64,000 nt of DNA from Gordionus sp. m RMFG-2023 (taxonomy: Eukaryota > Nematomorpha > Gordioida > Chordodea > Parachordodidae): the NCBI RefSeq assembly GCF_954871325.1, contig NW_027050885.1:682001-746000 (forward strand), read 5' to 3'. Made by a program: the position numbers and the translations under genes. Shown here in pieces: positions 1 to 9,400 of this stretch. The notes under the pieces were generated by a model. The model was given only the letters and a program-made list of their open reading frames with translations. It ran no database searches and was not told where the DNA came from. Within the stretch, counting starts at the first letter, position 1. Each line of letters opens with the position of its first letter.

Positions 1-555
1 TATGTGAAACATACGTAAAAATGCTTATCACGTAAAAATTTAATAAAATCCTTGAAAGGTATTTTAAAAATATAAAAAAACTCAAGGGATATTAAGGGTT
101 AAATCATTGAGTTAGGGTTAGGGTTAGAGGGTTAAGGTTAGGGTTAGTGTTAGGGTTAGTGTTTTAGGGTTAGGGTTAGTGTTAGATTTAGGGTTAGTAA
201 TAGTATTAAATATATAGAATATAATAAGAATAGTTAAAAATTATTTTTTTAAGTTCATAAAGTATATATTAAAGTATTTTTTATATATATATGTGAAACA
301 TACGTAAAAATGCTTATCACGTGAAAATATAATAAAACCCTTTCAAGGGATTTTAAAAATATAAAAAAACTCAAGGGATATTAAGCGTTAAATTACTGGG
401 TTAGGGTTAGGGTTAGAGAGTTAAGGTTATGGTTAGGGTTATTGTTAGATTTAGGGTTAGTAATAGTATTAAATATATAGAATATAATAAGATTATTTTA
501 AAATTTATTTTCTAAGTTCATAAAGTATATATTAAAGTGTTTTATATATATATAT
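1..555. repeat. Telomere-motif satellite array, left flank of transposon copy 1
   Basis: Two satellite monomers precede the transposon. Each begins with GTGAAACATACG and runs through an A-rich block, a stretch of TTAGGG and near-variants, the phrase TAGTAATAGTATTAAATAT, an AT-rich block and a (TA)n tract. The monomer starts at 4 and 293 give a 289-bp spacing; the second monomer is cut by the transposon at 556-563. The same two-monomer block recurs at 11058-11612 (with transposon) and before 20428, 24369 and 38020 (without). No coding potential is visible. Confidence 0.95.
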
Positions 556-563
556 GTGAAACA
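556..563. repeat. Target site duplication, left, copy 1
   Basis: GTGAAACA directly precedes the transposon end TAGTG and is repeated exactly at 5950-5957. In uninterrupted monomers this octamer occurs once and is followed by TACGTAAAA. An 8-bp duplication is the known hallmark of hAT insertion. Position 2 is T as in the loose hAT consensus nTnnnnAn, although position 7 is C rather than A. Confidence 0.95.
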
Positions 564-576
564 TAGTGTTGTTAAA
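564..576 (+). repeat. Terminal inverted repeat, left end, copy 1
   Basis: TAGTGTTGTTAAA is the exact reverse complement of 5937-5949. Identity between the two ends stops after 13 bases. Both ends then pass through non-identical sequence built from CGACTCG-like words (to 657 on the left, from about 5841 on the right) before the 13-bp arrays resume the match. Confidence 0.93.
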
Positions 577-657
577 AAGTCGAGTTCTTACGACTTGCGA
601 CTCGAGTCGTAGTCGTAAAAAACGGCTCCGACTCAAGCCGATCAAGGAGCCGCATGA

Positions 658-800
658 GTCGGCTCACTTAGTCGGCTCGCTTAGTCGGCTCGCTTAGTCG
701 GCTCACTTAGTCGGCTCGCTTAGTCGGCTCGCTTAGTCGGCTCGCTTAGTCGGCTCGCTTAGTCGACTCACTTAGTCGGCTCACTTAGTGGGCTCAGAGG
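658..800 (+). repeat. Subterminal 13-bp tandem array, left arm, copy 1
   Basis: Ten units of GTCGGCTCRCTTA occupy 658-787, with a degenerate eleventh at 788-800. Units alternate between TCGCTTA and TCACTTA, a difference expected from CpG decay. Repeated subterminal motifs are typical transposase-binding regions in hAT elements; that role is inferred here. The region is strikingly CG-rich against its AT-rich surroundings. Confidence 0.92.
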
Positions 801-1197
801 GTAGCTTGAGTTTATTTTAAATTTAGAGCCAAAAATTATTTTTATGTTATTGAGAAATTTTAAATAATAGTAGAATTTTATTTATTTATTTTTAGTAAAA
901 TAATTTATTTTATTTATATTTTATTTAATGCAAATAATATGTTTTGATTTGATTATAATAAAAATGGATTTATTTATTTGATTTTTTTTTAAATAAAAAA
1001 AAATTAATATTTTTAAGCTAAAAATTTTAAGCAAAAAATATTTTTTGAAGTACAAAAATATTTTTGAAACATATTTGCTGATTTTTTGAAGAAATTTTAA
1101 TCTTTTGTTTTATCATAAAATTTTATTCTTTTTTTAATTATATCATAAATAAATAATCTTTTAGGTCAAATCTTCTATAGTTTTTTTTATATTATTT
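801..1197. other. AT-rich inner region of left arm, no gene
   Basis: A low-complexity, very AT-rich stretch pairs imperfectly with about 5236-5657 on the opposite arm. It holds many A and T homopolymers and no reading frame of note. Confidence 0.8.
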
Positions 1198-1390
1198 TTA
1201 TAAATATATCTATATTTTAAGTTTATCATTAGAGGTGGCTTTTTCTAAATATTTTTTTAATAAATATATTTATATTTTAAGAATATTAAAAGAGATGGTT
1301 TTTCTTTTTCTAAATAGTTTTTTTTTAAAATATATCTATATTTTAAGTATATTAAAAGAGGTGGTTTTTCTAAATTATTTTTTTATTAAT
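1198..1390 (+). repeat. Three imperfect ~60-bp tandem repeats, left arm, copy 1
   Basis: The word TATATTTTAAG recurs at 1211, 1271 and 1337, each time followed by AGAGRTGG and a run ending in TTTTTCTAAAT. The spacings are 60 and 66 bp; the longer one contains an extra TTTTTC. A 69-codon open frame at 1235-1444 is a by-product of this repeat and shows the same internal repetition in its translation. Confidence 0.85.
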
Positions 1391-1633
1391 ATTTATGTCA
1401 AACTTATTTTTAATGCAACAATTGTCATATGCGTTATTTTTTAAGATTTTTGAAATTTTTGGACACAAAAGGGTTATAATATAATTTATATTGTAAAGAT
1501 ATTATATTATAAATTCAATGAAGATGTTCCCTGGAAAAATGATAATTATCATAATAGGTAGGTATATTTTTGAACATATAATATTTTTTTGTGACGCTAA
1601 TGGGCATAAATATGTTTCTTTAACAGGTGAAAT
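1391..1633. other. Junction segment between AT-rich region and 119-bp array, left arm
   Basis: The segment contains diverged relatives of the 119-bp unit. ACAATTGTCATATGCG lies near 1419, and a variant palindrome TGATAATTATCA near 1539 follows GAAGATGTTCCCTGG. Its counterpart on the other arm (about 4811-5045) is nearly a perfect reverse complement, so the inverted arms extend without a break here. Confidence 0.8.
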
Positions 1634-3160
1634 TTAATGTAGATGTACCCTAGATAAATGACAATTGTCATAATAGTTATTTTTAAAGTTTTTTAAATTT
1701 TTTTGACGTAAATAGGCTAAAATAAGTACTGCTAATGTCTAAATAAAACTTCAGTGAAGATGTACCCTAGAAAAGTAACAATTGTCATAATCGTTGTTTT
1801 TAAAGTTTTTCGAATTTTTTTGACGTAAATGGGCTAAAATAAGCATTGCTAACATGTTAAAATAAAATTTAAGTGAAGATGTACCCTAGATAAGTGACAA
1901 TTGTCATAATCGTTGTTTTTAAAGTTTTTCGAATTTCTTTGACGTAAATGGGCTAAAATAAGCATTGCTAACATGTTTAAATAAAATTTAAGTGAAGATG
2001 TACCCTAGATAAGTGACAATTGTCATAATCGTTGTTTTTAAAGTTTTTCGAATTTTTTTGACGTAAATGGGCTAAAATAAGCATTGCTAACATGTTTAAA
2101 TAAAATTTAAGTGAAGATGTACCCTAGATAAGTGACAATTGTCATAATCGTTGTTTTTAAAGTTTTTCGAATTTTTTTGACGTAAATGGGCTAAAATAAG
2201 CATTGCTAACATGTTAAAATAAAATTTAAGTGAAGATGTACCCTAGATAAGTGACAATTGTCATAATCGTTGTTTTTAAAGTTTTTCGAATTTCTTTGAC
2301 GTAAATGGGCTAAAATAAGCATTGCTAACATGTTTAAATAAAATTTAAGTGAAGATGTACCCTAGATAAGTGACAATTGTCATAATCGTTGTTTTTAAAG
2401 TTTTTCGAATTTTTTTGACGTAAATGGGCTAAAATAAGCATTGCTAACATGTTTAAATAAAATTTAAGTGAAGATGTACCCTAGATAAGTGACAATTATC
2501 ATAATCGTTGTTTTTAAAGTTTTTCGAATTTTTTTGACGTAAATGGGCTAAAATAAGCATTGCTAACATGTTTAAATAAAATTTTAGTGAAGATGTACGA
2601 TAGATAAGTGACAATTGTCATAATCGTTGTTTTTAAAGTTTTTCGAATTTTTTTGACGTAAATGGGCTAAAATAAGCATTGCTAACATGTTTAAATAAAA
2701 TTTAAATGAAGATGTACCCTAGATAAGTGACAATTGTCATAATCGTTGTTTTTAAAGTTTTTCGAATTTCTTTGACGTAAATGGGCTAAAATAAGCATTG
2801 CTAACATGTTTAAATAAAATTTAAGTGAAGATGTACCCTAGATAAGTGACAATTGTCATAATCGTTGTTTTTAAAGTTTTTCGAATTTTTTTGACGTAAA
2901 TGGGCTAAAATAAGCATTGCTAACATGTTAAAATAAAATTTAAGTGAAGATGTACCCTAGATAAGTGACAATTGTCATAATCGTTGTTTTTGAAGTTTTT
3001 TGAAATTTTTTGATACATAAAAATCTCAAATTAAAATTTCATGAAGATATATCATATAAAAGTGACAATTGTCATAATCGCTATTTTTAAAAGTTTTTAA
3101 ATTTTTTTGAAGCAAATAGGCTAAAATATAAATTGCTAACATGTTAAAATAAAATTTCAA
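1634..3160 (+). repeat. 119-bp tandem array, left arm, copy 1
   Basis: Units begin with GTGAAGATGTACCCTAGATA at 1754, 1873, 1992, 2111, 2230, 2349, 2468, 2587, 2706, 2825 and 2944, an exact 119-bp spacing with no indels. A diverged unit precedes them and a shortened one follows (about 3041). Each unit contains the 12-bp palindrome TGACAATTGTCA, a TTTTTGACGTAAATGGGC block and GCATTGCTAACATG. Scattered variants (TTTCTTTG for TTTTTTTG, GTTAAAA for GTTTAAA) recur every few units, which suggests amplification of several units at a time. Confidence 0.95.
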
Positions 3161-3410
3161 TCCAAACAATATAACAAATCGATATTTTCATTCTCATCAT
3201 CTTGTTCCTTTTATCCTGCTTAAAATTTCATAAAAATATGCAAAGTGATTATTAAAGATAGCTGTAACCTATGTTAAATTCTAAACTTTTAAGATATGGA
3301 TTCACAATCTTATTCCTTTAATTAATAAATTTTAATGCTAGTATAACCTTGCATTCACAGTAGGCAAATATTTTTGTATACTCGTGGAAAAATAGTGCTG
3401 AGTCTAAATT
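3161..3410. other. Unique central spacer of the foldback element, copy 1
   Basis: About 250 bp do not pair with the opposite arm and match neither the satellite nor the 119-bp unit. The spacer contains ATCATCTTGTTCC, CCTGCTTAAAATTTC and GCATTCACAGTAGGC. There is no open frame of useful length. In a folded strand it would form the loop of the hairpin. It could be the remnant of an internal region lost from a longer parent element (inference). Confidence 0.8.
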
Positions 3411-4810
3411 CAGGGTAACCCATTTACATCAAAGAACTTTAAAATTAACGATTATAAAATTGTCACTTTTCAATGGTATATCTTCATGAAATTTTAATTT
3501 AGCATGTTTACAATCTATATTTTAACCCATTTGCAACAAAAATATTCAAAAAAAACCTTATTAACAACGATTATGACAATTGATACTTATCTATGGTACA
3601 TCTTCACTTAAATTTTATTTAAACATGTTAGCAATGCTTATTTTAGCCCATTTACGTCAAAGAAATTCGAAAAACTTTAAAAACAACGATTATGACAATT
3701 GTCACTTATCTAGGGTACATCTTCACTTAAATTTTATTTTAACATGTTAGCAATGCTTATTTTAGCCCATTTACGTCAAAAAAATTCGAAAAACTTTAAA
3801 AACAACGATTATGACAATTGTTACTTTTCTAGGGTACATCTTCACTTAAATTTTATTTTAACATGTTAGCAATGCTTATTTTAGCCCATTTACGTCAAAA
3901 AAATTCGAAAAACTTCAAAAACAACGATTATGACAATTGTCACTTATCTAGGGTACATCTTCACTTAAATTTTATTTTAACATGTTAGCAATGCTTATTT
4001 TAGCCCATTTACGTCAAAAAAATTCGAAAAACTTTAAAAACAACGATTATGACAATTGTCACTTATCTAAGGTACATCTTCACTTAAATTTTATTTAAAC
4101 ATGTTAGCAATGCTTATTTTAGCCCATTTACGTCAAAAAAATTCGAAAAACTTTAAAAACAACGATTATGACAAATGTCACTTATCTATGGTACATCTCC
4201 ACTAAAATATTATTTAAACATGTTAGCAATGCTTATTTTAGCCCATTTACGTCAAAAAAATTCGAAAAACTTTAAAAACAACGATTATGACAATTGTCAC
4301 TTATCTAGGGTACATCTTCACTTAAATTTTATTTAAACATGTTAGCAATGCTTATTTTAGCCCATTTACGTCAAAGAAATTCGAAAAACTTTAAAAACAA
4401 CGATTATGACAATTGTCACTTATCTAGGGTACATCTTCACTTAAATTTTATTTTAACATGTTAGCAATGCTTATTTTAGCCCATTTACGTCAAAAAAATT
4501 CGAAAAACTTTAAAAACAACGATTATGACAATTGTCACTTATCTATGGTACATCTCCACTAAAATTTTATTTAATCATGTTAGCAATGCTTATTTTAGTC
4601 CATTTACGTCAAAAAAATTCGAAAAACTTTAAAAACAACGATTATGACAATTGTCACTTATCTATGGTACATCTCCACTAAAATTTTATTTAATCATGTT
4701 AGCAATGCTTATTTTAGCCCATTTACGTCAAAAAAATTCGAAAAACTTTAAAAACAACGATAATGACAATTGTCACTTATCTATCTTACATCTTCACTAA
4801 AATTTTACCT
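3411..4810 (-). repeat. 119-bp tandem array, right arm (inverted), copy 1
   Basis: Units are on the minus strand. The complement of the unit start (CATCTTCAC or CATCTCCAC) falls at 3599, 3718, 3837, 3956, 4075, 4194, 4313, 4432, 4551, 4670 and 4789, again exactly 119 bp apart. The innermost unit near 3420-3500 is diverged and matches the equally diverged innermost unit of the left arm. The order of unit variants differs from the left arm, so the two arrays have changed independently since the arms formed. Confidence 0.94.
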
Positions 4811-5657
4811 GTTAAAGAAACATATTTTTACCCATTAGCGTCACAAAAAAATCTTATATGTTCAAAAATACCTACCTATTATGATAATTATCATTTTTCC
4901 AGGGAACATCTTCATTGAATTTATAATATAATATCTTTACAATATAAATTATATTATAACCCTTTTGTGTCCAAAAATTTCAAAAATCTTAAAAAATAAC
5001 GCATATGACAATTGTCGCATTAAAAAAAGTTTGACATAAATATTAATAAAAAAATAATTTAGAAAAACCACCTCTTTTAATATACTTAAAATATAGATAT
5101 ATTTATAAAAAAAATTATTTAGAAAAAGAAAAACCAGTATATATTCTTAAAATATAGATATATTAATAAAAAAATTATTTAGAAAAACCACCTCTTATAA
5201 TAAAATAAACTTAAAATATAGATATATTTATAAAAAATAATATAAAAAAACTATAGAAGATTTGACCTAAAAGATTATTTATTTATGATAAAATTAACAA
5301 AAGTATTTCTTAAAAAAGTTAAAAATTTATTAAAAAAATCAACAAAATATGTTTCAATATTTTTGTTCAAAAATTATTTTTTGCTTAAAATTTTTAGCTC
5401 GAAAATATGAATTTTTTTTTATTTAAAAAAAATCAAATAAATAAATCCATTTTTATTATAAGATCAAAACATATTTGAAATAAAATTTAAAAAAATTTTT
5501 TGTTTGCTAATAATAAAATATTAACATTAAATATAAATAAAATAAATTATTTCACTAAAAATAAATAAATAAAATTCTACATTATTATTTAAAATATCTA
5601 ATAACATAAAAATAAATTTTGACTCTAAATTTAAATTAAACTCAAGCTAACCTCTGA
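4811..5657. other. AT-rich outer region of right arm, copy 1
   Basis: This is the inverted counterpart of about 801-1633. It includes the variant palindrome TGATAATTATCA, three imperfect ~60-bp repeats on the minus strand (about 5050-5235, marked by CTTAAAATATAGATATAT), and low-complexity A/T tracts. No gene is visible. Confidence 0.8.
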
Positions 5658-5852
5658 GTCCACTAAGTGAGCCGACTAAGTGAGCCGACTAAGTGAGCCG
5701 ACTAAGTGAGCCGACTAAGCGAGCCGACTAAGTGAGCCGACTAAGAGAGCCGACTAAGCGAGCCGACTAAGTGAGCCGACTAAGCGAGCCGACTAAGTGA
5801 GCCGACTAAGCGAGCCGACTAAGTGAGCCGACTAAATGAGTCGACTAATGCG
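5658..5852 (-). repeat. Subterminal 13-bp tandem array, right arm, copy 1
   Basis: Thirteen units of GCCGACTAAGYGA lie at 5671-5839, with a degenerate unit on each side. They are the reverse complement of the left-arm unit. The array is longer than the ten-unit left array, and one unit reads AAGAGA and one AAATGA. Most variation is TGA against CGA. Confidence 0.92.
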
Positions 5853-5936
5853 GCTCATTTAGTCGACTCGAGTCTGAGCCGTTTTATCGACTAGAAACTA
5901 GGCTCGAGTCGTAGCTAAGTCGACTCGGCTTAGCCG

Positions 5937-5949
5937 TTTAACAACACTA
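5937..5949 (-). repeat. Terminal inverted repeat, right end, copy 1
   Basis: TTTAACAACACTA is the exact reverse complement of 564-576. The next base starts the second copy of the GTGAAACA duplication. Confidence 0.93.
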
Positions 5950-5957
5950 GTGAAACA
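5950..5957. repeat. Target site duplication, right, copy 1
   Basis: GTGAAACA is repeated exactly from 556-563. It is followed by TACGTAAAAATGC, so the interrupted monomer resumes here. Confidence 0.95.
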
Positions 5958-6083
5958 TACGTAAAAATGCTTATCACGTGAAAATATAATAAAACCCTTT
6001 CAAGGAATTTTAAAAATATAAAAAAACTCAAGGGATATTAAGGGTTAAATCATTGAGTTAGGGTTAGGGTTAGAGGGTTAAGG

Positions 6084-6101
6084 TTAGGGTTAGGGTTAGG
6101 G
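6084..6101 (+). repeat. Perfect (TTAGGG)3 tract, representative telomere-like run
   Basis: Three uninterrupted TTAGGG units preceded by GG and followed by TTAGTG. Elsewhere runs are shorter or broken by TTAGTG, TTAAGG, TTAGAG and TTATGG. Another three-unit run starts near 10323. The G-rich motif is always on the + strand in this window. Confidence 0.9.
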
Positions 6102-7632
6102 TTAGTGTTAGATTTAGGGTTAGTAATAGTATTAAATATATAGAATATAATAAGAATAGTTAAAAATTATTTTTATAAGTTCATAAAGTATATATTAAAG
6201 TGTTTTTTATATATATATCTGAAACATACGTAAAAATGCTTATCACGCGAAAATATAATAAATCCCTTACAAGGGATTTTAAAAATATAAAAAAACTCAA
6301 GGGATATTAAGGGTTAAATCATTGCGTTAGGGTTAGGGTTAGATGGTTAAGGTTAGGGTTAGGGTTAGTGTTAGGGTTAGGGTTAGAGTTAGTGTTAGAT
6401 TTAGGGTTAGTAATAGTATTAAATATATAGAATATAATAAGATTATTTTTAAATTATTTTTCTAAGTTCATAAAGTATATATTAAAGTGTTTTATATATA
6501 TATGTGAAACATACGTAAAAATGCTTATCACGCGAAAATATAATAAATCCCATAGAAGGGATTTTAAAAATAACTAAAAACTCAAGAGATATTAAGGGTT
6601 AAATCATTGCGTTAGGGTTAGGGTTAGAGGTTTTAGGTTATGGTTAGGGTTAGTGTTAGAGGTTTAAGGTTATGGTTAGGGTTAGTGTTAGATTTAGAGT
6701 TAGTAATAGTATTAAATATATAGAATATAATAAGATTATTTTAAAATTTATTTTCTAAGTTCATAAAGTATATATTAAAGTGTTTTATATATATATATGT
6801 GAAACATACGTAAAAATGCTTATCACGTGAAAATATAATAAAACCCTTTCAAGGAATTTTAAAAATATAAAAAAACTCAAGAGATATTAAGGGTTAAATC
6901 ATTGGGTTAGGGTTATGGTTAGGGGGTTAGGGTTAGGGTTAGTGTTAGGGTTAGGGTTAAGGTTAGTGTTAGATTTAGGGTTAGTAATAGTATTAAATAT
7001 ATAGAATATAATAAGATTATTTTAAAATTATTTTTCTAAGTTTATAAAGCATATATTTAAGTGTTTTATATATATATATGTGAAACATACGTAAAAATGC
7101 TTATCACGTGAAAGTATAATAAAACCCATTCAAGGAATTTTAAAAATATAAAAAAACTCAAGGGATATTAAGGCTTAAATCATTGAGTTAGGGTTAGAGT
7201 TAGAGGGTTAAAGTTAGAGTTAGGGTTAGTGTTGGGGTTAGGGTTAGTGTTAGATTTAGGTTTAGTAATAGTATTAAATATATAGAATATAATAAGATTA
7301 TTTTAAAATTATTTTTCTAAGTTCATAAAGTATATATTAGTTTTTTTTATATATATATGTGAAACATATGTAAAAATGCTTATCACGTGAAAATATAATA
7401 AAACCCTTCAAGGGATTTTTAAAATTTAAAAAAACTCAAGAGATATTAAGGGTTAAATCATTGGGTTAGGGTTAGAGGGTTAAGGTTAGGGTTGGTGTTA
7501 GGGTTAGTGTTAGGGTTAGTGTTAGATATAGGGTTAGTAATAGTATTAAATATATAGAATATAATAAGATTATTTTAAAATTATTTTTCTAAGTTCATAA
7601 AGTATATATTATAGTGTTTTTTATATATATAT

Positions 7633-7970
7633 GTGAAATATAAGTAAAAATGCTATCACGTAAAAATTTAATAAAATCCTTTAAAGGGATTTTAAACGTT
7701 AAACCATCATAACCTAATAAACACCTTCTAGTAGGTAAAATATAAAAAAACTCAAGGGATATTAAGGGTTAAATATTTGGGTTAGGGTTAAGGTTAGTAA
7801 ATGTTTAAAATATATAGAATATATTAAATCATTTTAAAATTATTTTTCAAGGTATCTAGTTTAAAGAACTATAGGAATTAATCTCTTTTAAGACATTATA
7901 TATTATTAGTAAATTAATAAATAATAGTAAGTTCTTAAAGTAAATATTAAAGTGTTTTTTATATATATAT
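7633..7970. repeat. Long 338-bp satellite monomer variant (copy a)
   Basis: Begins GTGAAATATAAG. It carries an insertion with ACCATCATAACCTAATAAAC and a second extra segment with TATCTAGTTTAAAGAAC. It has only a short telomere-like stretch (GGGTTAGGGTTAAGG). Other copies are at 9063, 18704 and 21540, all 338 bp long. It may be an older or separate monomer lineage. Confidence 0.88.
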
Positions 7971-9062
7971 CTGAAACATACGTAAAAATGCTTATCACGC
8001 GAAAATATAATAAATCCCTTAGAAGGGATTTTAAAAATATAAAAAAACTCAAGAGATATTAAGGGTTAAATCATTCGGTTAGGGTTATGGTTAGGGGGTT
8101 AGGGTTAGGGTTAGTGTTAGGGTTAAGGTTAGTGTTAGATTTAGGGTTTTTAAAATTATTTTTCTAAGTTCATAAAGCATATATTAAAGTGTTTTATATA
8201 TATATATGTGAAACGTAAAAATGCTTATCACGTGAAAATATAATAAAACCCTTTCAAGGAATTTTAAAAATATAAAAAAACTCAAGGGATATTAAGGGTT
8301 AAATCATTGAGTTAGGGTTAGGGTTAGAGGGTTAAGGTTAGGGTTAGGGTTAGTGTTTTAGGGTTAGGGTTAGTGTTAGATTTAGGGTTAGTAATAGTAT
8401 TGAATATATAGAATATAATAAGAATAGTTAAAAATTATTTTTATAAGTTCATAAAGTATATATTAAAGTGTTTTTTATATATATATCTGAAACATACGTA
8501 AAAATGCTTATCACGCGAAAATATAATAAATCCCTTACAAGGGATTTTAAAAATAACTAAAAACTCAAGAGATATTAAGGGTTAAATCATTGCGTTAGGG
8601 TTAGGGTTAGAGGTTTAAGGTTATGGTTAGGGTTAGTGTTAGAGGTTTAAGGTTATGGTTAGGGTTAGTGTTAGATTTAGGGTTAGTAATAGTATTAAAT
8701 ATATAGAATATAATAAGATTATTTTAAAATTATTTTTCTAAGTTCATAAAGTATATATTAAAGTGTTTTATATATATATATGTGAAACATACGTAAAAAT
8801 GCTTATCACGTGAAAGTATAATAAAACCCATTCAAGGAATTTTAAAAATATAAAAAAACTCAAGGGATATTAAGGCTTAAATCAATGAGTTAGGGTTAGA
8901 GTTAGAGGGTTAAAGTTAGAGTTAGGGTTAGTGTTGGGGTTAGGGTTAGTGTTAGATTTAGGTTTAGTAATAGTATTAAATATATAGAATATAATAAGAT
9001 TATTTTAAAATTATTTTTCTAAGTTCATAAAGTATATATTATAGTGTTTTTTATATATATAT

Positions 9063-9400
9063 GTGAAATATAAGTAAAAATGCTATCACGTAAAAATTTA
9101 ATAAAATCCTTTAAAGGGATTTTAAACGTTAAACCATCATAACCTAATAAACACCTTCTAGTAGGTAAAATATAAAAAAACTCAAGGGATATTAAGGGTT
9201 AAATATTTGGGTTAGGGTTAAGGTTAGTAAATGTTTAAAATATATAGAATATATTAAATCATTTTAAAATTATTTTTCAAGGTATCTAGTTTAAAGAACT
9301 ATAGGAATTAATCTCTTTTAAGACATTATATATTATTAGTAAATTAATAAATAATAGTAAGTTCTTAAAGTAAATATTAAAGTGTTTTTTATATATATAT
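9063..9400. repeat. Long 338-bp satellite monomer variant (copy b)
   Basis: Essentially the same as 7633-7970, 1430 bp downstream. The monomers between the two copies differ, which points to local block duplication. Confidence 0.88.

Larger units (their letters stand above)
564..5949. mobile_element. Foldback hAT-like DNA transposon, non-autonomous, copy 1
   Basis: The element is 5386 bp. Seen in the sequence: 13-bp perfect terminal inverted repeats (TAGTGTTGTTAAA), an 8-bp target duplication, and two long inverted arms of about 2.6 kb around a unique spacer of about 250 bp. From the outside in, each arm holds 13-bp CG-rich subterminal repeats, an AT-rich region with imperfect repeats of about 60 bp, and an array of 119-bp units. 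Known of the family: hAT elements have 8-bp target duplications and short ends beginning C/TAGNG, as here. No reading frame long enough for a transposase exists, so movement would have needed enzyme from elsewhere. The arms are highly similar but not identical: they differ in repeat number and at scattered bases. Assignment to hAT is strong on the ends; the subfamily cannot be given. Confidence 0.88.

Noticed and set aside
1235-1444. 69-codon open reading frame in the left arm, repeated at 12306-12515
   Set aside because: The translation is almost only F, I, Y, L, K and N with an internal repeat that mirrors the ~60-bp DNA repeat beneath it. There is no start context, domain or neighbour to support a gene. 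The copy at 12306 is there because the whole block is duplicated.
1634-4810. CRISPR array, suggested by regularly spaced 119-bp repeats with a palindrome
   Set aside because: The units are continuous tandem repeats with no unique spacers, are inverted in the second half, and lie in a eukaryotic transposon. No cas genes are present.
564-5949. Retroviral, LTR or Polinton-type element
   Set aside because: The ends are inverted, not direct, repeats. The target duplication is 8 bp with TAGTG ends. No polymerase, integrase or capsid frame exists. hAT explains all the visible features.
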